NCBI GenBank assembly: GCA_026826555.1
Contig: JAKSZT010054324.1
Coordinates: 9,532,034-9,596,033, forward strand
DNA from: Tolypeutes matacus
Taxonomy: Eukaryota; Chordata; Mammalia; Cingulata; Chlamyphoridae
Length of the DNA stretch: 64,000 nt
Reading direction: 5' to 3'
Shown: positions 11,262 to 23,186 of the stretch, one piece after another
How positions within the stretch are numbered: the stretch's first letter is position 1
Layout of the letters: each line of letters starts with the position of its first letter
The notes under the pieces: model-generated
The model's database searches: none
What the model was told of the DNA's origin: nothing
What the model saw: only the letters and a program-made list of their open reading frames with translations
Made by a program: the position numbers and the translations under genes

Positions 11262-12629
11262 TTAAAAGTGGAATTCCAGGGACCATGTAATTGTTTACAT
11301 TTACCTACTGGTTGATATAGTGATTAGAAACTGTAGGTACACCAAAAAATGATTTTTAGTACAGGTAAATTATTCATTATTGGATGTCAGTAGCACACTG
11401 TTGGACTTAATGTTGCTTAAATTAATTCCAGCAGTGGGAGTGGAGACGGGGTGGTTGTGGTGGTTGGAGTCTCCCACCCTTTAATATTCTGCTTATGAAG
11501 CTGGGTCTGGGTCTCTGCAATCCACTACTCTCTTCATCCAGGTCTGTTAACAGATAGCCCAAGAGGAAGCCAGAAAGGCTGGAAGAGAAAGGAGGAAATT
11601 GCTCCTTCTTATATTGTTGCTGCTGTTATCAGAAATAATTTTTTATTAGTAGAAGCAGAAGTTGGTTCCAGTTTGAAGTTTTTCTCTCACATTCCTAGAC
11701 TGAGATTCCCACCCCCTGCCTAGAGGTATGAGCAGGAGCAGGCCATTGCTCCCTCCTTAGAGATCAGATCTGAGTCTCAGAGCTGAGAGGTTCCTCCTTA
11801 GACTTCCTGAGGCACCGGCATCTGTCATGCAGCACCCAGGCTTTGCAGAGACCCTCCTCAAAAGTATTAAATTCTAATAATGCCTACCTGTTCCTTGCTT
11901 CCCCCTAGCCTTGGTAGTGGTAGCTGCTTCCTACATTTATCACTTTCGTAATACACCAGTGTTTCTTTTTTTTGCCTTTTCAGGTCTCAAAACAGGATTG
12001 GTAATTCTATACTGGTATGCTTTCTGTTTCCAGGACCCTTGCTGACACAGTGGTACTTACAATATAGCTTTATAGGACCCCCAAATACCATAATTTGACA
12101 AATCATTGTTGCTTTAGGGTAATAGAGAACTTAGATCATTAATTCCTTAAGTTTGTGACTTCTCATGGGCTTCAGCAAAGGCATTATCTAGTATATAACT
12201 TGTCCCTGACCATCTTTGTAGTGGTAGCGATGGTGACAATCAAGGTTAAAATACTCACCAGGTTGGCCAGTGCCCATTTTGCACTTGTTAGATATTTTAG
12301 AGGTCACCCCTGGTTATAATCACATTTCACTTTTTTTCCTAATTGCAAAAGATTTATGCATTCCTTGCATAAATTGGAGGGGGGGGGAGGAAAAAATACA
12401 AAAGAAAACTGAAATCATCTGTAATCTCACCATGCTTGTTTATGTTTTGTTTTATATATATGTATATATACACTACATATAGATAGCTTTTGTAAGCTGC
12501 CTTTTAATTAAATTAACATATTTAACATTTTTCAGATTTTTTTGAAATATTCTCCATTTAGTTCATCTTTTCAGATGAAAGATTTATGTAAAGGTATGTG
12601 AAATACCTTGAAGAAGCAATTTCCTAAAC
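11262..12629. other. Unassigned stretch
   Basis: No gene is recognised. Local features are a G run near 12380-12388 and a TA-rich patch near 12450-12480. Confidence 0.4.
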
Positions 12630-12875
12630 ACAGACAGTAGGTTATAAGTTACCAGAGGCCAGGGATGGGATGGGAGGGTGGGTAGAGGATGCTATTACTT
12701 AATAGGGACAGAGTTTCTGTTTGATGTGATGAAAAAGTTAGGTAATAGATTTTGGAGATGATAGAACAACGTTGTGAATGTAACTAATACTACGGGATTG
12801 TGCTTTTGAGAGTGCATAAATGGGAAATTTTGAGTTGTACATACGTTATGACAATAAAAAGTTTAAATATATACA
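12630..12875 (+). repeat. L1 3' UTR fragment
   Basis: Reads like the 3' UTR of an old mammalian L1: GTTACCAGAGGCCAGGGATG, then GATGTGATGAAAAAGTTAGG, GTTGTGAATGTAACTAATAC, and ending GACAATAAAAAGTTTAAA. Confidence 0.65.
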
Positions 12876-12954
12876 TGTTATATAAATTCACAAAAAAGAT
12901 TTAAACTTAATCTTGTAAATTTAGTAGTATCATTATTAATTTGTACTCACGCTT

Positions 12955-13095
12955 TCCCTTTAAACTTTTTTATTTTGAAATAATTTCAAACTTTCAGAAC
13001 AGTTGCAAAAATAATACAAAAACCCATACAGGGAACTTCAATATCTGCCCTCTACCCCAGATAACCAAAATCCACCAATTCTAATTCAGAAGTTT
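12955..13095 (-). repeat. Ancient L1M-class fragment
   Basis: ATTTTGAAATAATTTCAAAC followed by 'cagaacagttgcaaaaataatacaa' is a familiar old interspersed repeat, probably an L1M 3' region in reverse. It resembles the one at 59.2-60.1 kb. Confidence 0.45.
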
Positions 13096-13389
13096 TTTAA
13101 AGAAGGAAATGCAAAGGTGAGAGTCTAAGAGAGAGATGGCAAATGGGCTTCATCTATGGCTGCACAGGTCCCTGTAATGACAAGTGCGCTTTGAGTGGGG
13201 TAAAATGCTGTGACTTATTAGCAAAGTCTACAGTGGAGTGGTAGCATACGACCCATGTAACTACTAGCTGTGCAGTAAAGCATGTCTTTGGATCACACAA
13301 AACGGAGCCTCTTTCATTTACTATTTGTCACGAGAGAACTCCCCTCAAGTAAAGACTTTATTCAGTCATCTAATAATAATGCACTTATG

Positions 13390-13860
13390 TAGTATTCTGC
13401 TTCTTTGTTTTCTATTCCTACCTCAAATCTTAGCAGTATAAAACAACACCCATTTTATTATGCTCATGATTCTATGGATCAAATATTCAGGAAAGGCATA
13501 GAGAGGGCAGCTCATCTCTGCTCCGTGATCCCTGGGGCCCCAGCTGGAAAGCCTAGAATGGCTCAACTGGGGTTAAATGTCTATGGCCTTGGTTTATGTA
13601 GTTGACTTGGTTGCTCAGTTCTTCTCTACATGGTGTCTACTGCAGGTGAACATCCAAGGTGCCCTCTTTACTCACATCTGGCACCTGGGCTGGGATAGCA
13701 GGAATGAATGGCAACTGGCCAGATATCTCCCTCTTTCCAAGAGGCCTCTTTATTTGGTTAAATTGGGCTTCCTTATGGTCTGACAGTCTCAGAGTTATCA
13801 GACTTCTATCAAGGTGGCTGGTATCCCCTAGGTGAGCATTCCAAGAGTACAGAGTAGCTA
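13390..13860. repeat. Old LTR-like repeat, family not determined
   Basis: Contains GTATAAAACAACACCCATTTT, CATGATTCTATGGATC and 'tctacatggtgtctac', wording typical of old MaLR/ERVL-type LTRs. Ends and orientation are not clear. Frames of 66-91 codons here look non-coding. Confidence 0.35.
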
Positions 13861-13862
13861 GG

Positions 13863-14935
13863 TACCTACCCAAAAGAATTGAAAGTAGGGACTCAAACAA
13901 ATAACTGCCCACTGATATTCAAAGTGACATTATTCACAATTGCCAAAAAAAAAAAAAAAAAGGATGCATCCCAAGTGTCCATCAGCCAATGATGGATAAA
14001 CAAAATGTGGTATATACATACAATGGAATATTAATCAGCCATAAAAAGGAATGAAATCCTGATACATGCAACCACCTTGAAGACATCATGTTGAGTGAAA
14101 TAAGCTAGACAGAAAAAGACAAATATTGTATGATCTCATTGGTATGAAATAATTAGAATACGCAATTTTGTAGATTCAGAAAGGAGAAGATAGGTTACCA
14201 GGAGCAGGGGTGGTAGCAGGGAATGGGGAGTTAATGCTTAATTGATACAGAATTTCTATTTGGGCTGATGGAAAAGTTTTGGTAATGGATGGTGGTGATA
14301 GTAGCACAACTTTGTGAATGTAATTACCACCACTGAATTATATTTGACTGTGGCTAAAAGGAGGAAATTTTAGGTTGTATATATGTTACCAGTTGGACTC
14401 CCATCCTGGGGAGTCCTGCTATGTTCTAAAATAGAGGGCTGGGAGTCTCTTGAGAGCATAGGCAATGCCTAATAAGGGAGGACAGTCCAGTATGTTAAGC
14501 CCTCAATATTGTTGCAAGTAACTATGAATCTTATTCTTCAAGGAGTGAAGCTTGGTGGTTGCTGTCAGTCCTGTGAGGAGGAGGAGGAGGGAGGAATAGA
14601 ATAGATGGAACATGGGGCATTTTGGGGGTGATGGAAGTATTCTACATGATCTTGCAGTGATGGATACACTTAGATTTCATCAAAATATAAAAGTGTATGG
14701 TCCAAAATGTAAAGCATAATGTAAATCATTGACCATGGTTAATAGCAATGTTTCAATATTTGTACATCAGTTGTAACAAATGTACCATCCACATGTAAAA
14801 TGTTATTAATAGGAGAAAGGGGGAAAGGGGGAGGATGTTGGGTATATGGGAATCCCCTATATTCTGCACATGACTTTTCTGTAACCTAAAGCTTCTTTGC
14901 AGACAAATGAAAAAAATAAGACACTGAGGGAATAA
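13863..14935 (+). mobile_element. 5'-truncated old L1 with long 3' UTR
   Basis: 13863-14130 matches the end of L1 ORF2. The order is 'cctacccaaaagaattgaaag', CATTATTCACAATTGCCAAA, CAAGTGTCCATCAGCC, ATGGAATATTAATCAGCC, GACATCATGTTGAGTGAAAT. From 14130 an L1 3' UTR follows (GGTTACCAGGAGCAGGGG; GATGGAAAAGTTTTGG). It continues to 14935 with CTCCCATCCTGGGGAGTCCT and GTAACAAATGTACCATCC. This last part is a shorter relative of repeat X, with its 5' and 3' segments but not the middle. It carries a run of about 17 A near 13947-13963. Confidence 0.7.
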
Positions 14936-14964
14936 ATGGAAGAAAATGTCACTGTACATACAAG

Positions 14965-16745
14965 ACAACAGATCTTAGGGTGATGAAAGACAATGTCAAA
15001 TTCTTTTATTTTATATTTTTTATTATTTAAAAATTTTTTTAAAAAAATTGTATTTTATTTATTTTTGAAATTATCATAATTATTTCCTTTTCTTATTAAT
15101 TGTATTTGGTTGTTTTATTGGCTTCAGTTATGAAGAAGTTTTGGATCACAGAAGGGTTACTACTAGTGGCAGGGGAGGCTATTGGTGTGGGGTTTCAGTG
15201 ATGGGGGATGCATGGGAGGAGGTTCACCTGGGGCATACCTATAAGGCATATGAATGTGCTCAAGTGTTCATGGGGCATTGCCACAGTGGGTGGAGATTCA
15301 AACAATAACCAAAAGATTATCAAATTCCCATTCTGGGGAGCTCTGCCACATTCTCTAATGGGACAGCAAGAATCCCCCAAGTACAGGGGCAGTGACTAGT
15401 GAAGGACGATGGACCATTGACAGGCCCTTGATATTGATGACTGTACTTACGAAATTTTACTTTTGAAATTGAAACTTAGCCTAGTATTATAGGGTGCTTA
15501 AGAGTTACCTCCGGAAAGTCCTTGCTGCTCAAATGTGGCCTCACTCTAAGCCAAACTCAGCATATAAATGCATTACCTTCCCCCCAGCATGGACATGACT
15601 CCCTGGGATGAGCCTCCCTGGCACCAAGGGATTACTACCAAGTGCCTACTAGCAATGCAATTGGAAAAAGATCTTGACCAAAAGGGGGAAAAGGTAAAGA
15701 AAAATGAGTTTATATGGCTAAGAGACACCAAAGTGAGTTGGGAGATTATTCCAGAAGTTATCCTTATGCATATCTCAGCAGGACCTCATTGACTGACAAA
15801 GTAAATATTGCCTCAAATAACAAAGGTCCTGAGGACTCTGGAGACATCCAGACACTATAGGCAGGGGAGACAGCTCAGGAGTTTGGCACCCTGCCAGTAG
15901 GCCCTATTTTGGAATTTATGCTCCCCAGCGACAGAGTTGGATTCATCTGTGGTTTCCCTGCACATGGCTCTTCTGCTCCTTCTATTTGAATCTATAGTTA
16001 GTGCTAGAGTTGATAGTTGTATGTACAAGAGACTTAAATCTTTGGAGTGTCCATGTACCAGTTGGGCCCTGAATCTCAAAAGATTTGCAACACTTACTCT
16101 CCAGTTCATTGGACTCACCCAGGACAACTAACAAGGAGATGATGATGGATAATGACCATCCCAAGGAACAGAGAGAGTCTGCAACTGCAAGCAAAATAGC
16201 CTCATCCATCTGCCCCATGGAATCTAAGCCCCCTCTCAATTAGAGGCAGAGTGGGCATCACCATCTCAGAATCCTCGGGATTGGGGAATGAACGATGGAC
16301 TAGAGTAGATTTACTGTTATTCTACTATAGACTTATTGACATTCTAGCAATGGAAGAACTTTTATCATTGATGTGGAGGCAGTGGCCACCAGAGGTTCTG
16401 AGGGGAGAGAGTGGGAAGAATACATGTAATATGGGGGCATTTTCAGGAATTGGAAATGATCCTGAATGACATTGCAATGACAGATACAGGCCATTATATA
16501 TCTTGTCATAACTCACAAAATTGTGCAGGAGAGAGTATAAACTACAATATAAACTTTAATCCACGTTTAGTGGCAATGCTTCAGAATGTGCTCATCAATT
16601 GTAACAAATGTACCACACTAATGAAGGGTATTGCTAATGTGAGGAAATACGGGAGGGATAGGGAGCGGGGCATATGGGAATCCCCTATATTTTTTATGTA
16701 ACATTTATGTAATCTAAGTATCTTTTTTTTTAAAAAAAAGTATAT
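14965..16745 (+). mobile_element. Repeat X, copy 2 (about 1.8 kb)
   Basis: Second long copy in the same orientation as copy 1, about 5.6 kb away. Matching landmarks include GGCTTCAGTTATGAAGAAG, CATGACTCCCTGGGATGAG, CTTGACCAAAAGGGGG, GTCCATGTACCAGTTGGG-type sequence and a 3' end GGGCATATGGGAATCCCC followed by a T8/A8 tail. The TATA-like motif of copy 1 reads CATATAAATG here. No long frame is conserved between copies. Left boundary is approximate, set from 'gtgatgaaag', which both copies share. Confidence 0.7.
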
Positions 16746-16749
16746 ATAT

Positions 16750-16975
16750 AAAAAAGACATAAAACTGTACAACACAAACTGAATCCTAATTATAAACTAT
16801 GGACCATAATTTATAATGTAATTATAAAAATATTTTTTCATGAAGTGTACCAAAGTTGCCATACTATTGCAACATGTTAATAATAGGGAAAACTGAGGGG
16901 TATGTGGGAAATATGTATCTTCTGCGTTATTTTTTGTAAACCTACAATTTCTCTAATAAAAAAAGGGTACACAGT
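16750..16975 (+). repeat. L1M-type 3' end fragment
   Basis: Has the old L1 3' UTR order: AAACTATGGACCATAATTTA, 'catgttaataatagggaaaactgagggg', 'ttttgtaaacctacaatttctctaataaaaaaa'. It follows repeat X copy 2 directly, so X may have inserted in or beside it. Confidence 0.55.
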
Positions 16976-17594
16976 GGAAACTCCAATTGCTTCCTATGAT
17001 CTAGCCTCAAAATTAAGACAGCATCATTTCTGTCACTTTCTATTCGTTATACGGGGCCAGTCCACAGTCATTGTAGGAAACATTACACTGGGAGGACAAG
17101 TTCTTTGGTGGCCCATTGTTGGAGAGGAGGTATCACACAGTACTTTGCAGATCAGATGGATCTTTTGCTTGAATTATTTTATCTGACACTCACTACACTC
17201 TGTAAGGTGGTGGTCTGAGAATGTTCAACATTGAAAGCAGAATATGAAAAGTGGGATCTCATGTTTTCCCAAACCAAAAGGTCATTTACTAGTGGTAATT
17301 TTATTCTTGTGAGTATTTTTTAAAGAGGGTATGTGTCATACTTGGCAATCCAAGGAATAGGGTAAAAGGCAGAAGCAAATAATTTGATTGCTGGTATTGG
17401 AGAGAAAAGCTCAGGGAAGAAAGAGTGCAGTCAATTACCAAATATTGCATAGAAGAATACTAGGTGTGAGAGGGCTTGGTGGGACAGCGTGGAACTGAAG
17501 CTGTGAACATTTCTAATTTATGGTCCATTTCCATAGAATTCTCACATGAGTTAAAGGGCATGGTTATTAAAAGAAAACCCATCAGATCAGATAT
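16976..17594. other. Unassigned stretch
   Basis: No gene or named repeat supported. Confidence 0.4.
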
Positions 17595-17765
17595 TTAGGA
17601 ACGGCTTTATTATCTCCATATAATAGAGGAGGAAGGGAAGCACATAAAGATTAAGTAACTTGCCCCCAAATACAGTTATTTAAGGAGAAGAGCCAGGATT
17701 CAAGCTAGGATCATAAACTATAAGTCCAGTGACCTTCTCTGCTCATTCATGAGACCTCCTAAAAA
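17595..17765 (-). repeat. MIR remnant
   Basis: Reverse MIR core: TTATTATCTCCATATAATAG, AAGATTAAGTAACTTGCCC, GAGCCAGGATTCAAGC. Confidence 0.55.
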
Positions 17766-17784
17766 CCAGACATTATATACTCTA

Positions 17785-18240
17785 CCAGTCAGAATCCTTG
17801 GCTGTAAACACAAAATTTCACTTTGGCTTGTATGGGCAGAAAATAAATTTACTGGAGCATATCAGGTAGCTTTCAGAATGGAGAAGAAAGATAGAGAACC
17901 CATTTCAGCAAATACTCACTGAGGTAGCCATAGTCAATGGCCCTTAAGGCCCCTGGACTCTCAATGCCAGCAGCAGCTGTTGCCACCGCTATTCTATGAA
18001 TGCTATTGATCACAACCCAGAGAATAACTTGGAGTCTTTGTATGGTTCCTCAAGACCCAGGTGCGAGCAACGGATTGGTTGAGCCTGAGTCACAAATCCA
18101 AGCTGCCAGATTATTTACAGAAGAAGTATATAGACCTGTGTCCTTGCCTCCCCCAGAGGCACTTACATGGGGCAGATGCTTCCCCACAATGAAATGGGGG
18201 GCTGCTTGTTGGATAGCCAAAAAATAATAGCATACTTTTA
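17785..18240. repeat. Possible old interspersed repeat
   Basis: Sequence such as CAGTCAGAATCCTTGGCTGTAA at the start and GGATTGGTTGAGCCTGAGTC near the end recalls a common mammalian repeat whose name I cannot fix. A 75-codon frame at 18000-18227 is not supported as a gene. Confidence 0.3.
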
Positions 18241-19009
18241 CCGGCAGTGATGGTGTCCCTGTGCCTGTGGCAGCAACACCTGTGTTTACTTGTCTACCTG
18301 TGTAAAGCTATCAGAAATTATGATGGTGTGAAAGTCGATATTACACCAGTTTTCTTTGAGGCCAAGATTACAACATGATGGCTTGAGTAAGAATTGCATT
18401 TTTCAGAGCAACATGCAAGAAAGTGTTTCAATGAATCCCTTGCATGACATCCTTGACAGAGTATAAGAGTGCGTGCAGTCTAGCAGTTGAATCTCTGTAG
18501 ACTGTTAAGAGAAGATCAGGAATGGGATGAGGCAGAAAGCAGAACAATAGCTTTAGGGGCTTTGGGATTTAATCAGAGGAAAAGAAATAAGTATCTATTG
18601 ATTTTCTATATGAAACCAACATAGAAATTCAAGTAGGAAGTCTAAAAGAGAAAGAGAATTCCAGGGTTCAGATTGAGAAGAGAATTACCCAAAGGAGATC
18701 ATGAGTGAATTAGGATAAAACAGGATGAAAATCAAATTCAGATGACAAGCCAAATTTTTGTTAGCAGAGAGAGGCTAGACTTGGCATTGAACTAAAAGGA
18801 TTTGATAAAGAGAACAGAATGAAAAACTAGATTGTTACTAAGGCAGGAAAAAGAATAACACAAGAAGCCAGTGATAGAATGAAAATGGAAAGATAAAATA
18901 GGAAAATAAATCTTTCAACATTGTGTAAGATTGCCCAGCATATCAGTCTGGGTGAGATCAAGTCCTAAAAAGTCAAAGCAGGCTAAAACCAAGTATTTTA
19001 TATTATTTC
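18241..19009. other. Unassigned stretch
   Basis: Purine-rich and AT-rich sequence with no recognised gene or repeat. Confidence 0.4.
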
Positions 19010-19150
19010 ATGCTGGCCAAATGGTCATCCTTATTTTACAGATGGGCAAACTGTGGCTGAGATGTTAAGTCATTCGTCCAAAACTACATTCTTAGCAGTG
19101 GGCTATCTGGTATTAGGCCAAAATCTGTGTCCAATCACTCTTCACTTTAC
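19010..19150 (-). repeat. MIR remnant
   Basis: Reverse MIR core: TTATTTTACAGATGGGCAAAC then 'gagatgttaagtcattcgtcc'. Confidence 0.55.
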
Positions 19151-19454
19151 AATGATGAATCTTGAATTCATAAAATTTAAATTCAGGAAAGTTATTTGCC
19201 CTGGCATTAATTTCTGCTATGCATTAAGTAGAAGAGAGACTACTCTTGAGAAATCTTAGTAATTTTTAAAGAAAACAAAATATATATCAGCATATTTTGG
19301 TGAGGAGAGAAACAGAAAGAAGAGGATCAACAAGTACACCCTTCCCAACCCATTCCCTTATATGCCCTCTGTTTAGATTTCATGTCATTTTTTGATGATT
19401 TGACTAATACTGGTGTGGGAAACATAGAGGTCTTCCTTCAATAGATTTGTGGGG

Positions 19455-19565
19455 GTTTTTTTTGGTTTTTTTTTTTTTTTTACAATTTAGACGATACAGT
19501 TTAATAAGTTTTGATGATATTTACCATGTCCTGTGTCCATTACTGTATTTTTTTTTTTTTTTTTG
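19455..19565. repeat. Two long T runs
   Basis: T-rich stretches at about 19456-19481 and 19548-19564 bracket about 65 bp of ordinary sequence. They look like A tails of minus-strand retroposons, but no body is identified and no target duplication was found. Confidence 0.4.
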
Positions 19566-19975
19566 ATGTAGGGTTGTTGCAGAGCAGAGGCTGCCCACTA
19601 AGCCGTACACTTTCCAGCCACCTTTTATCTAAATAGCCTTATGACTATTTACTTCTAGGCCAAGGTAGTTAAGAAGCAGGTGTGCTTCCTTCAACCTCCC
19701 TCTTCCCCTGTTTTCTATCTAAGTATTGACATCCAGGATGACCTTAGAAGCCACTTGTTGAAGACAACAGTCTCTATCAACCTAGCTGCTTAATAATTAG
19801 TGGCATGGAGCCAAGTATACCACTATCTCCACCCTCTTCCTCTCCCCAGTTATGAAGACCAACTTTAAATTATTACATGAGTATGAAATAAATTTTTATT
19901 TTGTGTTAAGCCATTGACATTTGGGGGTTTGTTATAGCAGCTGGCATTACCTCAAATAATACAATTGAATTAAAT
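19566..19975 (+). mobile_element. Old LTR remnant, ERVL-like 3' part
   Basis: Ends with 'tgaaataaatttttattttgtgttaagcc' and GGGGTTTGTTATAGCAGCTGG, the usual terminus of several ERVL LTR families. The 5' end is not defined. Confidence 0.45.
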
Positions 19976-20344
19976 TAAACATCCCTTTGATGTTTTTTCT
20001 TCTCTCTCCTCCTGTTTTACTTTTAATATTTATAGGATCCATCATATCAGGGATGGAACAAGATTATGAAGAGAAGGTGGAACTAAAGCCTTTCAGTTGT
20101 CCCCTTAATAGTAGATTAAGAAAAAGAAAAGGAAGATGGAAAAAATAATTCTAAAATGAAGGATATTATTCTATAAAGGCATTATTCATTTTTATCCTTC
20201 TAAATTCTTATAACATGCACAATTAAAAATCAGATATCTGAAACACTTGGGAAAGAAATATAAGAACTTGTTAATTATTCATGAAACTTTATTCATGATC
20301 CTGAACTTCTGCAGCTCACAGTTCACTTCCTCATGGCTGAGCTA

Positions 20345-20422
20345 GTTCATAAGTCACTCACTCAGCAAGTGTTTAATAAGTGTGTATCTTCTACTGTGTG
20401 TTAAATACCACATGGATTTACA
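20345..20422 (-). repeat. L2 3' end remnant
   Basis: 'actcagcaagtgtttaataagtgtgtatcttctactgtgtg' is a reversed L2 terminus. The nested L1 begins where it stops. Confidence 0.5.
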
Positions 20423-21599
20423 AGTAATACTTTAAAGTGTCCTTTTAAATGTGAGCATAAGGAAAAGATTGTGGGAAGATGACATAATAGGGAACTCTAG
20501 GACCCAGTCTTTCTATCAAAACAACTATCAATCAGGCAGGAACTGTCTAAAACAACTAATTTGAAACTCCAGAGGCCAGAACATTGTACAGCATCCAGGG
20601 AAGAGTGAGAGGAAGAGGCCGATAAATTATGGTAAAGAACAGTAAATTACTCTGTTCACACAGCAGCTACCAGCACCCATACCCCAACTCTTGCAGCAGG
20701 CTGTTGTGCAGTTCAGTCACTGGTTAGCAGTTGATGACAAAAAGGGACATAAAAATCCTCTTCCCCAAGAACAGGGGTAGGCATGGATGATCATTAATCA
20801 GGGCTATTGATTAGTGAATTCAGATTGCTGGGACCTGACTCTGAGGGCAGCTGTTATTTCAACCAACCCTGGACAAGGGCAGTAGCAGCCATTGTTTCAA
20901 CCTGCCCTGGACAATGATGGCTGTAGAGACTTAAAGATATTGTGCTTCCTCAGGCTGCAGGGACAGTTAGCTGAAGGGTTACAATTGCTTGGCAGGACAG
21001 GAAAGCTCAGCTTTGGGGAGCCATTGGAGAAGCTCTTGGCACATTTCCTGATCCCTTCTCCAGGACACTTTGGAGCAGCTCTGCACCCCTTTGTGGGTCC
21101 CTGGCCATGTTTTGGGAAAGTCTTCTTGGTTGTGCCCTCTTCCTAGAATTTGCCCACCAGGCAAAGCAGCTTGAGACAACAAAAGAAATGTAAAAATCAA
21201 CAGAGGGGGAAAGTCTGGGACAAAGGCCTACTGGCTTCAAACACCCAGAGAGAGGTATGTCTCCTAGAAAACAGAGGGAACAATCAAACTCCTATTAAGA
21301 AGAGAAATTCCAAAACAACTAAAAAGCAAAAGCTCAAGACAATACAGAGGCCCAAAAAGACAGGGAAAATCTTGCACACTAATTTGCCTTGGACAGACCT
21401 TTATTAAGAGGGTTGAAGCTCAAGAAAATCTTATCACCGGCTGGTTACAAAACCAAGAAACATACACCTCATGGAATAAATCCCTGAGCTAACATTTTAA
21501 AATATTAAAATATACAGTGTGAAACAAAAGAGTATAAGACAAACAAAGAAACAGGAAATGACGACCCATCTAAAGGAAGAGGATAAAAACCCAAAAAAC

Positions 21600-22460
21600 A
21601 CCAACAAAGAAGATCAGGATGTGGACACACCAAACAAAGACTTTTAAAAAGTAATCATAAAAATGCTTGAGGAGATGAAGGAAAATACAGAGAAAGAACT
21701 AAAAGATATCAGAGAAACAATGAGTGAGTAATATGAGAGTCTTTATAAAGAGATAGAAAAATTTAAAACCAAACAGAACTACTGGAGTTGAAGACCACAA
21801 TAACTGAAATGATAAATGCCCAGGAGGGTTTCAAGGGCAGATTGGAACTGGCAGAAGAAAGAATCAGTGAACTTGAAGAAAAGACACTTGAAATGAGTCT
21901 GGCTAAGAAAGAGAAAGAAAAAAGAAATATTAAAAGTGAAAATAGCCTAAGACACCTGTGGGACAACATCAAGCACATCAATATACACATTATGGGAGTC
22001 CCAGAGTACAAGAAAGAGAGAAAGAGGCAGAAGAAATATTCAAAGAAATAATGAAAAACCAAACTTAGCAAAAGACATAAATATGCACATCCAAGAAGCC
22101 CAGAGAACACCAAACAACATAAACACGAAACAAATGTATCATCATATGTTGATCACACTATCTAATACAAAAGACAAGGCGAGAGTTCTGAAAGCTGCAA
22201 AAGAAAAGCAATGTAAAAGGGAGTCCCAATTATGTTGAGTGCCAATTTCTCATCAGAAACCATGGAGGCAAGAAGGCAGTGTGTTGAAATATTTAAAGTG
22301 CTGAAAAAAAATACTGCCTGCCAAGAATTTTATATCTGATGAGACTTTCTTTCAAAAACAAAAAGACAGTGTCAAATAAATAAAAGCTGAGGGAGTTCAT
22401 TACCACTAGACCTGCCCTACAAGAAGTTCTTCACACTGAAAGGAAAAGACACTAGACAGT
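21600..22460 (+). pseudogene. L1 ORF1 relic (old L1)
   Basis: Remnant of the L1 ORF1 RNA-binding, coiled-coil nucleic-acid chaperone. The clearest part is an 87-codon frame at 21788-22051 with the ORF1 signatures RISELEEK (end of the coiled coil) and HIMGVPE (start of the RRM-like domain). Downstream DNA still reads as the C-terminal domain in broken frames, for example the codons before 'tttctcatcagaaaccatggaggcaagaagg'. Several shifts and stops make it non-functional. It lies in the 5' part of the nested L1, just left of the ERVL provirus. Confidence 0.75.
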
Positions 22461-22536
22461 GTTCAAAGCAGCATAAAGAAATAACCATTTGGGTAATTAT
22501 AAATACCAGTATGATTATAGTGTATTATTGCATATG

Positions 22537-23163
22537 TGTGGCAGTTTGAGACTATTTTATGAATCCCCAAAAAAGAAAGATTATCTTTGTAAACTAATCT
22601 ATTGCTCTGGGTGTGATACCCTTTAATTGCATTAAATTCAGTCGAGGACACTATGATTAGATTACTTGATGAAATTGCTTTAAGGCTTTTGATTGGACTA
22701 CATCAGTGAGGCGTGGCTCAGGTTGAGTCCCCATTCCCTTGCTGGGTCTGATATAAACATACTTACAAGACAGACACAGAAAAAAGAAAATCATCATATT
22801 TGATTCTGCAATTGGAGAGAAGATTGCAGGTAAACAGGAGCTTCCAAGAGGCTCAAAGAGCTAATGCCCAGAATGAGTCAAGCCCTATGTCTGGTTGCTC
22901 ACAGCTGAGCGCCAAGAGATGGTAAATTTTGGAGGAGAAGACAGAGACCTCTGCGGAGATCAGTGGCCATCTTGCTTCACCATGTGGCAATGATTCCAGG
23001 ATCAACAGTAGCTGACTTTGGAGAGAAAACATCTCTCATGGTGCCTCAGTTTGGACTTTTCATAGCCTTTGAACTGTAAGCTTGTACTCCAAATAAAGAC
23101 CGTTTATAAATGCCAACACTTTTCTAGTACTTTGCATCAGCAACCCTTTGGCAAACTAAAACA
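22537..23163 (+). repeat. 5' LTR of the ERVL-type element
   Basis: Begins TGTGGCAGTTTGAGA and ends CAAACTAAAACA. It aligns along its length with 24767-25396, including TTTGATTCTGCAATTGGAG versus TTTGATTCTGCAATGTGAG. A likely poly(A) signal CAAATAAAGACC lies at about 23090. 'TGGGTCTGATATAAACATAC' supplies a TATA-like element. Confidence 0.85.
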
Positions 23164-23168
23164 GAAAT

Positions 23169-23186
23169 TGGTACCAGGAGTAGGGT
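23169..23186 (+). promoter_or_regulatory. Primer binding site for tRNA-Leu
   Basis: TGGTACCAGGAGTAGGGT starts 5 bases after the 5' LTR. It differs at one base from the sequence complementary to the 3' end of tRNA-Leu used by ERVL elements. This site primes reverse transcription and identifies the class. Confidence 0.8.

Noticed and set aside
14965..16745. Repeat X as a retroviral LTR
   Set aside because: No TG...CA ends or 4-6 bp flanking duplication was found. The 11 bp duplication of copy 1, the A-rich 3' end and the truncated copy 3 fit L1-type retroposition better.
21763..22113. 116-codon antisense frame
   Set aside because: Shadow of the old L1 ORF1 relic, same composition bias.
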